Below, one piece after another: positions 8,050 to 18,100 of a DNA stretch of 40,300 bases. The notes under the pieces were generated by a model. That model saw nothing but the letters and a program-made list of their open reading frames with translations, was not told the origin of the DNA and made no database searches. The position numbers and the translations under genes are program-made. How positions within the stretch are numbered: position 1 is the stretch's first letter; every line of letters starts with the position of its first letter. Source of the DNA: Halomonas campaniensis (GTDB lineage Bacteria; Pseudomonadota; Gammaproteobacteria; Pseudomonadales; Halomonadaceae); contig NZ_JPUA01000007.1 of NCBI RefSeq assembly GCF_002211105.1, positions 1 to 40,300 on the forward strand. The letters are read 5' to 3'.

Positions 8050-8994
8050 CTAGTACAGCATCGCAAAGAGTTTGCGGCGGTAAGCAACGGTCAGCGGGTG
8101 GTCGGCGCCTAGTGCGTCGAACACCTGCAGCAGCGTTTTACGCGCGGCGTCATCGTTATAGGCGCGATCCTGCTTCATCAGCGCCAGCAGTGCCTCCAAC
8201 CCTTCATCATAATGACCGTCAGCCACTTGGCGCAGGGCGCGCTGGTACTGCGCTTCGCTATCGGTGCGATCGCCCAGGGCCGCAATCTCCTCGGCTGAGA
8301 GTGCCTGCTCGCTAAACTCAATGCTGGCGCGCACGCCCCGTGCAGGCGCCGCATCGCGCTCTTCCGGGGGCAGGTTGTCGAGCACTTCACGGGCCTCGCT
8401 ACCGCGCCCTTCGGCGACTAGTACGCGAGCGAAGGCTACCTGGTAAGCGTAGTGCTCTGGGTACTGGACCATCAGGGTTTGATATATCTCGCGGGCAGCG
8501 GCGGTGTCACCGGCTTTAAGCGCTTCTTCCGCTTGCTCTTCCGGGGTGGGCGGCGCTTCGCCAGGGGCGGGGAAGTAGCGATTGAGCCACTCGCGCACCT
8601 CTTTCTCCGGCAGCGCACCCTGGAAGCCATCCACCAAGCCACCCTGGCTAATCAGCTTCACATCGGGCACTGAACGCACGCCCAGCTGGCCGCCGATTTC
8701 GGGGTTTGCTTCAATATCGAGCTTGCCGAGCAGGAAAGCGCCCGCGTACTCAACCACCAGCTTCTCCAGCACCGCGAGCAGGGTGCTGCTGCTTGCGTTG
8801 GAAGGCGAGTAGCAGCCCAATAGCACCGGCACCTGCATGGACGCTTCCAGCACCTGCTGAATATTGCCAGCATTGAGCTCGATAATGACATCTTCAGGGC
8901 GCACCGCTGCTTGCTCATTGGTCTGCGCAGCAGCGTCGGTATTTCCGGTATCCGCGGTAAGCGGCTTACCTGAGCGGGGATCAATAATCTGCAT
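8050..8994 (-). CDS. cnoX: CnoX/YbbN-type co-chaperone, thioredoxin domain plus TPR
   Basis: The 314-residue protein has an N-terminal thioredoxin-like domain (about residues 35-140; VRSVPDVKLISQGGLVDGFQGALPEKEVREWL) followed by a TPR region (from about 150; KAGDTAAAREIYQTLMVQYPEHYAYQVAFARVL), the CnoX architecture. In E. coli, CnoX protects unfolded proteins under oxidative stress and hands them to GroEL. The thioredoxin active site has decayed: where E. coli has SQHC, this protein has NASS, so no redox Cys remains there (one Cys at residue 61 lies just before). The frame is open to 9063, but MQIIDPRSGKPL is the expected start. It is transcribed leftward, about 200 bases after the SDR gene. 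Confidence 0.87.
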   Translation of the reverse strand: MQIIDPRSGKPLTADTGNTDAAAQTNEQAAVRPEDVIIELNAGNIQQVLEASMQVPVLLGCYSPSNASSSTLLAVLEKLVVEYAGAFLLGKLDIEANPEIGGQLGVRSVPDVKLISQGGLVDGFQGALPEKEVREWLNRYFPAPGEAPPTPEEQAEEALKAGDTAAAREIYQTLMVQYPEHYAYQVAFARVLVAEGRGSEAREVLDNLPPEERDAAPARGVRASIEFSEQALSAEEIAALGDRTDSEAQYQRALRQVADGHYDEGLEALLALMKQDRAYNDDAARKTLLQVFDALGADHPLTVAYRRKLFAMLY

Positions 8995-9130
8995 GGGTAG
9001 ACTCGGCATCAAAAAATGAACAATAGTTCCCCATGATATGCAGGCATGTCCCGGTGGATTCAAGGAAAAGGAGGGAAATAAAACTCACTGCTAGTGGGTT
9101 TCAAGCTAAGTGAACCTGATAAAGCAGCAA

Positions 9131-9152
9131 CAGGGCACGCTTAGGCGCCCTG
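9131..9152 (-). terminator. possible terminator of the SDR gene
   Basis: CAGGGCAC and GCGCCCTG pair into an 8-bp stem with one mismatch, about 40 bases past the SDR stop. On the minus strand it is followed by a T-containing but weak tail (TTGCTGCTTTATC). Confidence 0.4.
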
Positions 9153-9189
9153 GTGGAGCTACTGTTTCTGGCACTGTTTCTGAAATTGC

Positions 9190-10248
9190 TTAAGGAATGA
9201 TGCGTTCTGCGCGTAGACAGGCGAACAGATCGAAAAACGCTGCGCGTGTTTCGCGGAAGTGGTCAAAGCCGAAGTCACGGGACTTGGTGACATCGTTAAC
9301 GCACTCAAGCTCGCGCCCCAGGTCGGCATCGGTGTGCCACCAGGAAGCCAGTTGGGTGACATCGGCTTCGACTAGCTCGTTCTTTTCGGCAATCTCGGCC
9401 CAGGTAGGCGCAATGTCGGCCATCTGGGTTTCGAGCGGCTGCGGCGTTTCCGGGCAGTCGGCGACTTCGAGCTCGAAGAATTCGCCAATTTCATGCCACA
9501 GCCGACGCCAGCGGAATACATCGCCATTGACCGTGTTAAAGGCTTCATTGTGGGCGCCGGGCGTGGTCGCCGCCCACTCCATCTGCCGCGCTAATACGAG
9601 AGAATCGGTTAGGTCGGTCAAGGCGTTCCACTGCACCTGCGAGCCAGGGAAGGTGAACGGTTTACCCGTTGCCTTGCAGATAGAGGCGTAAACCGCCAGC
9701 GTCACGCCCATGTTCATGGCGTTACCCCGGGCATAGCCGATCACCGTGTGCGGACGGTGCACGTTCCAGCTAAAGCCGTCACGCTCCGCCGTCGCGAACA
9801 TGATGTCTTCGAGGGTGTAGTAGAAGTTCTCGCCAGGGACGCGGGGGGCTGATTCACGAAACGGCGTCTCGGTTTTACCGCTACCGTAGTTCTCGAAGGC
9901 ACCCAGGTACTGCTTAGTGCCGGTCACCAATGATACATGCGCCAAGCTTGCGCCCTGCAGAGCGTCGAGCAGGTTGTGCATCATTGCGCCGTTGGCCTCG
10001 ACGTTAGCCTTTTCATTTTCGCGCCGCACCCAAGTGCAATAAAACACGTGGGTGATGGGTAGCCCCGCCAATGCTTCAGCGGTGGCCTCGCGATCTAGCA
10101 GATCGGCAGCGACGGGAATGACTCCTGCTTGATCAGAGGGGTGACGAGATAATCCGTAGACACTCCACCCGCTAGCGGTGAGGTAGCTGGCTAGGTTGCC
10201 GCCGGTAATACCGGTAGCGCCGACGACTAATGCGGTGCCTTTGCGCAT
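9190..10248 (-). CDS. PRISE-type SDR reductase (progesterone 5-beta-reductase/iridoid synthase-like)
   Basis: This 352-residue extended short-chain reductase has the nucleotide motif ALVVGATGITGGNLASYL at the N-terminus. It carries the PRISE markers: Lys in SLVTGTKQYLG and the Tyr in GENFYYTLEDIMF, plus WNVHRPHTVIGYARGNAMNMG and a C-terminal WPS-like segment. PRISE enzymes use NADPH to reduce activated carbon-carbon double bonds of enones; the bacterial substrate here is unknown. Cytoplasmic. The ATG follows AAGGAGTTAATC. It is divergent from a LysR regulator across 140 bases, the usual layout for a regulator and its target, so control by that LysR protein is likely (inference). Confidence 0.85.
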   Translation of the reverse strand: MRKGTALVVGATGITGGNLASYLTASGWSVYGLSRHPSDQAGVIPVAADLLDREATAEALAGLPITHVFYCTWVRRENEKANVEANGAMMHNLLDALQGASLAHVSLVTGTKQYLGAFENYGSGKTETPFRESAPRVPGENFYYTLEDIMFATAERDGFSWNVHRPHTVIGYARGNAMNMGVTLAVYASICKATGKPFTFPGSQVQWNALTDLTDSLVLARQMEWAATTPGAHNEAFNTVNGDVFRWRRLWHEIGEFFELEVADCPETPQPLETQMADIAPTWAEIAEKNELVEADVTQLASWWHTDADLGRELECVNDVTKSRDFGFDHFRETRAAFFDLFACLRAERIIP

Positions 10249-10388
10249 GATTAACTCCTTTTGCAGACAAGTTTTTCGGAACGGGCAACGGAAATTTGCT
10301 TTGTGTCCGATGAAAAGCAGTCTGGTCGCCGATGATCATTGCTACAATTGGAAAAATCGCAAATCTTTATTGCGCGAGGAGCAACTTG

Positions 10389-11324
10389 ATGGATCTCAAT
10401 GCGCTACGTATCTTTGAGCGCGTCGCCGCGACCGGCAGCTTTACCGTCACTGCACGTCATTTTCATCGGGCGGTGTCGTCGGTCTCACGTCAGATTGCCT
10501 CTTTAGAGGAGGCGCTTGGCCAGCAGCTGTTCTACCGCCATACCCGGGCGGTGACGCTGACTGAAGCGGGGTGGCGCTACTATCAGGAAGTTCGCGAGAT
10601 ACTGGAGCGGCTCGACCTGGCGACCGAAGCGCTAATGGCGCCCAATACCGAGCCTAGCGGCGTGCTACGTCTCAACGCCCCGGTGGCTTTCGGCCAGCGC
10701 CAAATCGTGCCGATCCTGCATCACTTCCAGCGCCGCTACCCGGCGATCAAAGCCGAACTGATGTTGACCGATCAACTGACCGACCCGGTGCGCGAGGGCA
10801 TCGATATCACCTTTCGCGTTGGGGCATTGGCGGATTCCACCTTGGTGGCGCGCCGCCTAGCGCCAATGAATTATGTGGTGGCCGCGGCGCCCGACTATTT
10901 GCAACGTTGTGGTACGCCCACCCGCCCGGATGATCTGAGCCAGCATGACTGCTTACTCTACCAGGGCGAAATGGGCCGCCAGCGCTGGTATTTCAATACT
11001 GCTAATCAGTCACAAGCCTGCACTTATAAAGTCGACGGCAGCCTCTACAGCAACGATGCCGGGAGTTTGGTGCGCGCAGCATTAATGGGGCAGGGGCTGG
11101 TGATGTTTCCCACCTGGCTGATCGCTGACGAATTGGCATCCGGCGCACTGGTGCCGATACTCGAAGCATGGGAGTGCGAAGTTATGCCGGGCAGGCGCGA
11201 TATCCACGTGCTCTTTGCTCAGCGTCGCCTACACACACACAAGGTGAGTGCATTTCTAGATCATCTGTTTGAGATGGTTGGGCCTACACCACACTGGGAT
11301 CGCTGGCGTGAACAGCAGGATTAG
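10389..11324 (+). CDS. LysR family transcriptional regulator
   Basis: This 311-residue protein has an N-terminal winged helix-turn-helix (MDLNALRIFERVAATGSFTVTARHFHRAVSSVSRQIASLEEALGQQLFYRHTRAVTLTEAG) and a two-lobed effector domain from about residue 90, the standard LysR form, closest to the CrgA/AaeR-like group that lacks a distinctive effector signature. The start is ATG at 10389, with GAGGAG about seven bases upstream; the 19 extra codons upstream do not look coding. It is expected to bind the shared intergenic region and control the divergent SDR reductase gene. An imperfect TTGC-N16-GCAA dyad at 10339-10362 is one candidate site. It converges on the HlyD gene. Confidence 0.9.
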   Translation: MDLNALRIFERVAATGSFTVTARHFHRAVSSVSRQIASLEEALGQQLFYRHTRAVTLTEAGWRYYQEVREILERLDLATEALMAPNTEPSGVLRLNAPVAFGQRQIVPILHHFQRRYPAIKAELMLTDQLTDPVREGIDITFRVGALADSTLVARRLAPMNYVVAAAPDYLQRCGTPTRPDDLSQHDCLLYQGEMGRQRWYFNTANQSQACTYKVDGSLYSNDAGSLVRAALMGQGLVMFPTWLIADELASGALVPILEAWECEVMPGRRDIHVLFAQRRLHTHKVSAFLDHLFEMVGPTPHWDRWREQQD

Positions 11325-11386
11325 CGCCGATAACACAGAAAAGATGTCTGAGAATATTTAACCTGCAACCGCACATGCAACAACCG

Positions 11387-12727
11387 TCAATCTTCACGCA
11401 TGGCTCGGGCCAACATGTCGTTGATGGGTTTGGCCAAGTAGCTTGAAAAACTTCTTTCGCCTGTACGCAGCATCACTTCAGCTGGCATACCAGCAAGCAA
11501 TTTCATGGTTTCGGTCATGTTTTCTTGCCCTACAGTGGTGACGCGAAGGCGCACCTTATAATAGCGGGCCCGGGTCGCTTCATCCTCAAAACTGTTGGCA
11601 CTGACGTGGATAACCTCGCCGTCGATGACATTTGAAAGACGCTGGTTGAAAGCGCTGAAACGTATCTCGGCAGGCTGGCCCATATAAAGGTGGTCGATAT
11701 CATGGTCTGGCACCTTGGCTTCTACAATAAAGCCCACATCGGTTGGCACAATATCGAGCAGCGGATCACCGGAACGGATAACGCCGCCCAGCGTATGCAC
11801 TTTCAGCCCTACCACCGTCCCCGACACCGGTGCCAGCACCTCCGTGCGGTTCACCTTATCCATTAGGGCGGTGAGGCGTTCTTCGGCGTCGGCCACTTCG
11901 GCTTGGGTCTGGCGTAGGGCTTCGCCTACCTGCTGCTGAAACTCCTGCAGGCGTACCTGTTTTTGCAGCGCATTTTCACTGATTTGCGAATGCAGGCGGG
12001 CGACTTCTGAGGCGTGCTGGGCATTGATGCTTTGATATTCGAGGCTCTCGCGCTCCAGTTCGTGCATCCTCTGACTGCTGATCATGCCGTTTTGAAACAG
12101 TTTTCGGTGGTTGGCGACGTCGCCCTCAAGCGAGCTGATACGGCGCTGATTGATGGTCTGGGTATTGATCAATCCTTCAATCTGCTCATTCATTTGCACC
12201 ATCTGCTCATCAAGAGAAGCAAGCGTGCTTGTGAGCGACTCCCGTCGGGAATCGAATAAACGGCGCTGTACTTCAAGCACCTCCCTCACACGGGGATAGT
12301 CCGAGGTGGTCAACTCCTCGGGAAAGTTGAGCGTTTCGGCGTCGCTGAGTTCAGCCAGTAGTCGGATCTCGGTCGCTCGGCTGATGAGATAGTCAGAGCG
12401 GGTGACCCGCAGTTGTGAGCGTACCTGGGTATCGTCCAACACCATCAGGATATCGCCCGTTTCAACATGATCACCATCTTCAACCTCGATGCTTTTGACA
12501 ATACCGCCTTCCAAGTGCTGCACAGTCTTGGTGAAGCTCTCTACTGATACGGATCCTGGCGCCACAACGGAGACCGCAAGGTTAGCGAACACCGACCAAC
12601 TGCCAAAGCCTCCTAGGGCGATAATTAGGATGGCGATGCCCAGCCGGCGGTAGCGTGTATCCTCAACCGGCAGTGCATCGGGCTTTTCAGCTGCGGTATT
12701 GTTGCCTTGTGACTTTTGCATGTTCAT
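11387..12727 (-). CDS. HlyD family type I secretion periplasmic adaptor
   Basis: The 446-residue protein has the membrane-fusion architecture of PrtE/HlyD: short cytoplasmic N-terminus, one membrane span (LGIAILIIALGGFGSWSVFA, about residues 29-48), biotinyl-lipoyl half (VQHLEGGIVKSIEVEDGDHVETGDILMVLDD), a long coiled coil (about residues 95-285), the second lipoyl half (VLAPVSGTVVGLKVHTLGGVIRSGDPLLDIVP), then beta-barrel domain and MPAEVMLRTGERSFSSYLAKPI. It links the inner-membrane ABC exporter to an outer-membrane TolC-type channel. The ATG overlaps the ABC stop as TAATG, so translation is coupled. No TolC homologue follows; the outer-membrane partner must be elsewhere. Confidence 0.93.
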   Translation of the reverse strand: MNMQKSQGNNTAAEKPDALPVEDTRYRRLGIAILIIALGGFGSWSVFANLAVSVVAPGSVSVESFTKTVQHLEGGIVKSIEVEDGDHVETGDILMVLDDTQVRSQLRVTRSDYLISRATEIRLLAELSDAETLNFPEELTTSDYPRVREVLEVQRRLFDSRRESLTSTLASLDEQMVQMNEQIEGLINTQTINQRRISSLEGDVANHRKLFQNGMISSQRMHELERESLEYQSINAQHASEVARLHSQISENALQKQVRLQEFQQQVGEALRQTQAEVADAEERLTALMDKVNRTEVLAPVSGTVVGLKVHTLGGVIRSGDPLLDIVPTDVGFIVEAKVPDHDIDHLYMGQPAEIRFSAFNQRLSNVIDGEVIHVSANSFEDEATRARYYKVRLRVTTVGQENMTETMKLLAGMPAEVMLRTGERSFSSYLAKPINDMLARAMRED

Positions 12728-14493
12728 TACTGAGTCTCCTCGCCGCCATGGCGACCGCGTGCACTGGGTTTTAGCGACGCCACGCGCTGAGGTGGCACGG
12801 GGCGACCTCCATCTGCGGTCATGCGAGTAACTGGCGCTATTCTGGTGGGTGGCTTGAGCGAGGCGATTTGGCCCTCTTTCAACACTAATACTCGATCAAC
12901 ATTTCTCAGCAGGAGCGAACGGTGAGTAATGATCAGTGCCGTGGTGCCTTCCTGGCGTAGCCGAACGAGACAGTGAGCAAGGGAGTGCTCACCCGCATCG
13001 TCCAGATTGGCATCGGGCTCGTCCAGAACTATCAGTACGGGTTGGCCATACAGCGCCCGTGCCAAGCCGATACGCTGGCGCTGGCCTGCGGAGAGGGCAT
13101 TACCGCCATGGGAGAGCCAAGTGTCATAGCCGTTCGGCTGTTCGAGAATCATGTCATGCACACCGGCTCTCTGCGCCGCCAGTACCACTGCTTGAGGATC
13201 GACTTCGTCAAAGCGGGCAATATTCTCCGAGATCGTGCCATCGAAAAGTTCAATATCCTGGGGTAGGTAGCCGATGTGGGGCCCCAGCGCCATGCGGTTC
13301 CATTGAGTGATATCGGCGCCATCCAGGCGAACACAGCCGAACTGACTCGGCCAAATCCCCAGCGCCACACGCGCAAGCGTCGACTTGCCGGAGGCGCTGG
13401 GCCCCACGATGGCGATGTGCTCGCCCTTAGCGATGGTTAGGTTGATATCGCGCAGGGTGGCCAGCTTCTGTCCGGGCGGCGCTGCCGTGACACCATCAAG
13501 CGCGAGACGCCCCTTAGGTTTGGGAAGTGGCATGCGCGGCTCTTCAGCAGGAATCGCCGTCAGTAGCTCCTCGAGGCGCGCCTTGGCGGTACGAGCGCCA
13601 GCAAATCCCTTCCAGCCGTTAATCATTTGATCGATAGGCGCCAGCGCCCGCCCCATCAGAATGGATCCGGCAATCATCATGCCGGGCGTCAGGTCGCCCC
13701 CAAGTACCAGATAAGCCCCTAAGCCAAGAATCAACGACTGGAACATCAGCCTTAGCACCTTGGAGGTGTTGGTGATCAGCCCGGCTCTGTCGCTGGCTTT
13801 GGATTGCAGAACCAGGTATTCGCGATGGCGAGCGCTCCACCGCCCCATGATGCCGGGCAGCATCCCCATGGCGTGGAGCACCTCTGCGTTTCTCAGATTG
13901 CTGTTGGCTAAGTCCTGGGACATTACATGCTGACTGTTGGCATCGTTCAGAAGCGATTTGGTGGTGACTTCGTTAATGATGGCAAGTGTCGCCAGGATGA
14001 TGCCTGCCCCCAAGGCGAATAGCCCAAACCAGGGATGGAACAGCGCAAGCACACCGATATAGATCGGTACCCAAGGGGCATCGAAGAAAGCAAAAAGGCC
14101 ATTGCCGGAAAGAAATTGACGGAGTGTCGTCAGGTCATTCAACGGTTGCGCCGAGGGCTTACCGGGCATCATCAGTGAGCGTTTAAACATAGCCGAATAC
14201 AAGCGCTGACTGATCTGGACATCGAGTTTGTTACCGATCCTTACGAGTATGCGCGAACGCATTAACTCTAGCCCACCCATGACCATAAAAAGAAAGACCA
14301 CAACCAGGGTCAGCATCAGTAGTGTTTCCTGGCTTCGTGTGGTGATGACCCGGTCGTAAACCTGCAGCATGTAGAGGGGCGGCACGAGCATCAGCAAGTT
14401 AATAAACAAACTGAATAGGCCAACGTAAAGGAAACTGCTTCGGCAGGTGGTAAGCACTTTCTGCAGATCTGTTCCCTCGCGTGAATTCAACAT
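12727..14493 (-). CDS. type I secretion ABC transporter/permease (PrtD-like)
   Basis: The protein of about 588 residues has an N-terminal membrane domain with several hydrophobic spans (SLFINLLMLVPPLYMLQVYDRVITTRSQETLLMLTL, LFALGAGIILATLAII) and a nucleotide-binding domain: Walker A GPSASGKST near residue 362, signature LSAGQRQRIGLARAL near 465, Walker B VLIVLDEPDANLD near 484, and an ITHR switch His. There is no N-terminal C39 peptidase or C39-like domain, as in PrtD/HasD exporters. The start at 14493 is chosen because GGAG lies seven bases upstream. It forms an operon with the HlyD gene and is divergent from the giant exoprotein gene, its likely substrate. The C-terminal tail after the NBD is basic and Pro-rich. 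Confidence 0.93.
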   Translation of the reverse strand: MLNSREGTDLQKVLTTCRSSFLYVGLFSLFINLLMLVPPLYMLQVYDRVITTRSQETLLMLTLVVVFLFMVMGGLELMRSRILVRIGNKLDVQISQRLYSAMFKRSLMMPGKPSAQPLNDLTTLRQFLSGNGLFAFFDAPWVPIYIGVLALFHPWFGLFALGAGIILATLAIINEVTTKSLLNDANSQHVMSQDLANSNLRNAEVLHAMGMLPGIMGRWSARHREYLVLQSKASDRAGLITNTSKVLRLMFQSLILGLGAYLVLGGDLTPGMMIAGSILMGRALAPIDQMINGWKGFAGARTAKARLEELLTAIPAEEPRMPLPKPKGRLALDGVTAAPPGQKLATLRDINLTIAKGEHIAIVGPSASGKSTLARVALGIWPSQFGCVRLDGADITQWNRMALGPHIGYLPQDIELFDGTISENIARFDEVDPQAVVLAAQRAGVHDMILEQPNGYDTWLSHGGNALSAGQRQRIGLARALYGQPVLIVLDEPDANLDDAGEHSLAHCLVRLRQEGTTALIITHRSLLLRNVDRVLVLKEGQIASLKPPTRIAPVTRMTADGGRPVPPQRVASLKPSARGRHGGEETQ

Positions 14494-15146
14494 GGCTGAG
14501 CTCCAGAGCATTGTTGGATGGTTCTTTAGGCCCAGCTATGACTAACAACCGCACCTTTGTCAGTCAGTACAGTGGGTCACCAGGAGAGGGGGGGGCATTG
14601 CCTGTTGGCCATCTACCTACCTTGAAAGCAATGCCACTATTATGTAATCGATTTGTAGTTAGTTTGTTATTTAGCGTATCAGGTTATTTTTAAAGGCAGC
14701 TGTTAATTTTTTAGTTTTGTTTGAGGTGATAAGTAGTGTGTGTTTTTTCTAATCAGTGAGATTCACCGTCAGGCAACGGCGTTATTTTTCTACTGAAAAC
14801 CGCTTGTTTTTTTTGTCACCATATCCCCGCTTAATGCTCAGTAGTTCTATGTGTTTATTAATACTGCGTTGATTAAATTGATTTTTTTCACATTATCTTA
14901 GTGACTTATTGTAACAATTGGATACAAATTGGCGCTTCTCGCCGCCGCTTGCTACCCCCAAAAGCTCGATTAGACTCACGAAGTGTCGCTCCGATTTGTC
15001 AGCGGTTTAAGGCTGTCTGCAAAGCTGTGTTGGAAGGAGATTGAAGAGAGCATTGTAACAAGCGCTGTAACAAAGGTTGGGTGGTTACTCCCAGGCGCAC
15101 GCGCTGGTGCGCTTGCAGAATTCTAATGAAAACCGTGAGGTGGACC
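14494..15146. promoter_or_regulatory. AT-rich divergent intergenic region with three TGTAACAA boxes
   Basis: About 650 bases without a convincing gene separate the ABC exporter from the giant exoprotein gene; much of 14,640-14,940 is AT-rich. The octamer TGTAACAA occurs three times: 14910-14917, 15054-15061 and 15066-15073. The last two are exact direct repeats with a 12-base period (GCGC spacer), and the first shares ten bases (ATTGTAACAA) with the second. A TTGTA...TACAA dyad spans 14909-14927. These are candidate regulator-binding boxes. I could not settle on promoter hexamers. Confidence 0.45.
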
Positions 15147-18100
15147 ATGTTTTCAATGTCATTTATTTCCGGTCAGGCGAAATCTTTACTGGGAACCGTT
15201 CATGAAGGCGGCCGCTGGGGTAGAGATGCGTTTCATGACCATCAGTTGCACGTGGTTCCCCATCCCAGCCCGTGGGAGTCCTCTATCAAGGCCATACGCT
15301 TGGCGTGGGAAGATGCGCGAAATGAAATCTCGGTATTTGAGAGTTTCGAACGCCCCTTCGTTTTCGAAAACTTGCCTATGCCTGCGTTGGGGAGGCTAAA
15401 GATGCGCATTGAAGCAATGGATGAGTCCGGTAGTGTGCTGCCCAATGCAGGCATGATGATTGATTTAGATGTGGTACCAGAGAGTGATACGTCTCAAGAG
15501 ACGCTTCCAGAGCCAAGAGAGGAAGCGTCTCTTGAGACTAAGAGTGCTGCGCTCGTCGATGATCCGATGCTTCCACAAGCTGACGGTGGTTTTGCGGTTC
15601 AGGCGGTGATAGCAGATACCTTCACTCCGATCCGGATTCAGGCAGAAGATGCTGACGACAGCGATGGCGTCTCGGCGGTTATTGCGGGCACCGGTATTAA
15701 CGTGGTCGATGACCCCGTCAGCCAGCCGAATGCGGTCAATGCCGACGGGCAAGCTTATGTGGACTATGGCGACGGTGTTAATGGTGGTGAAACACTGACG
15801 TTCATGTTCAGCGTTGAAGAGGCGGGTGAGTACGAACTGGCGCTGGGCTATGCGCTTAGTCAGAACGACGATGGCACCGATCGAAACCGTCCCCTACGGT
15901 TGGATGTCAATGGCGAGTTAGTGGATCGCATGTTCGATCTCCCCAGTACCACTCTGACGAGTACTTCAACCGACTTCAGCGACTACGGTGAACGTACCAT
16001 TCGCGTACAGCTCGAGGCGGGCGAGAACATGGTAACCTTTACCTCTAACGGCGCTAGCGGCCCTAATGTCGACTACCTGGAAGTTCGCGCACCGGATCCG
16101 GATGTGTACGTTATTCAGGCGGAAGATCTCGTGCTTTCGCCGGTGGCCGACAACGGAAACGGTGCGACCAACCGCGTTGTCACCGTCGACAACATCGCCG
16201 ATTTTACCACTGGTAACGAAACTTTCCGTGTGGGCGCCGAGGGCGCAAGCTATCTCGACTGGGCATTCAACAATGCCAATGCCTACGGTGAGTTCAGCCT
16301 GGATATCGCCACTTCGGGCACCTACAGCGTGACGGTGACTTATGCGACCAGTACCGCGCGGCCGTTGGGTCTCTCCTTGGTGGACGAGGGTGTTTTGACC
16401 CAGCTAGGTACGTTCAATTTCACCCCGACGGCGGAGCCGAACTACTACCCCGACGATGTCAGTGATGTGCCCACGGCCAATCAGCCAGCGGGCCCAACGG
16501 GTGGCAATCCAACTCGACAAACCGAGTGGGAAGGCTGGTCCACCGAAACCATTGAAATCTCCCTCGCCGCGGGCAGCAACACCCTACGCCTTGGCGGCGC
16601 CGCCAACGGCCCTAATATCGATAAGTTTGAGGTGGCGCTAGTGGCGGCAGACCCAGTCGACCCCACGACGCCAGTGATCGATGCCATCGTGGTGCAGGCT
16701 GAAGACGCCGAACTCGGGGCTGGTAATGACGCAGGCACCTTGGTGCGCGATGCCGAGAACCCCGAAAGCGGGACAAGTTTTCAAGGACTTCGTCCTGATT
16801 ATTCCGGCACCGGCTATGTCGACTACGGCAGCGCGCCGGGCGATAGCCTAACCTTCACGGTCAATGTCGCCGAAGCCGGCAGCTATGATCTGAACTTCCG
16901 CTATGCCAGCAGCGGCGACCGTCCGATGAGCCTTGCCGTCAACGGTTCGCCGCTGGCGCAGCAGGCCTTTGCGTCCACGGATCCCAATGCGACTAACGAA
17001 GCGCCGGAAGGCTTCGATGTGTGGGCCTATCAAAGCCTGACTACCGAACTCGTTGCAGGCGATAATACGATCGTCCTAAGCATTCCCGAAGGTGCTGGGA
17101 GTGGCCCGAACCTTGACCGCCTTGAAGTCACGACCGCGGGCACCGGCCCGGTCGGCGATGTTCAGGCAGATACCGATGAAACGCCGCTGGTGTTCAGCGC
17201 TGACAACAGCGTGATCAACGGCGCTAACGTGGGCGAGGCTGGTTTCAGTGTGACCGGGCTTGATGAAGACATTGCCTCTGTGGGGATAAGCTTTGATGGC
17301 GGCGTCACCGTCGAGAATGTGGCGCCTAATACGGATGGCAGTTTCACTCTCGATCTTTCCAGTCGCGACGACGGTGACCTTACAGCCACCCTGATCGCCA
17401 TGGATACCTTTGGTAACCGTGTCGAGCGGTCAATTGACCTTACCCTGGATACCACGGCTGATGAAGGCGATGATCTCGCCCTGGAGGGCCCCGCTGCCGA
17501 GATCCCGGCTGACGACAGTGCTACGGTCGTGTTCGGTGTGGCGGGGATCGACGCCGACTCGACCCTCGAAGTCAGCTTTGATGGCGGCGCGACGCGTCAA
17601 CCTGCCACCAGCGATGGCGATAGCCTGACGGTTGACCTTAGCGGCCAGGGCTCAGGCGACGTAACGGTAACGCTGATTGTCACCGATGCGGCCGGTAATG
17701 AAACCAGTGTGCAGGATACGGTGACGCTCGCCGCAGCCTCTGGGCCGGTTACTCTCGATGTGGTCTTTGATGAAGCTTCTATTACTTCCTATAACGAGAC
17801 TCAGGACAACCCGGCAAGCGGTACCGGCGCGGCAGTGGAAGACGGCGGCGCCACACTTTCGCTGACCGATAACGTTTGGAAGCGGGCCGAGTTGCCGAGC
17901 AGCTATACCATTACCAATCAGACGCTGCTGACGCTGGATGTGGCGATTTCAGAGTCGCCAGTTCCCGAAATCGTCGCGATTGGCTTTGATAACGACGATA
18001 ACCCCTTCAACGGCGGTAATAGCGTCTATCAGCTCGGTGGTACCCAGACTCAGGGCGGTTTTGTCGATCTGCGCGGCCAGGGGGTCGATAATGGCGATGG

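Noticed and set aside
15081..15146. Upstream start of the giant exoprotein at 15081
   Set aside because: The extra 22 residues are Arg/Trp-rich and unlike the rest of the protein, while GAGG lies six bases before the ATG at 15147.
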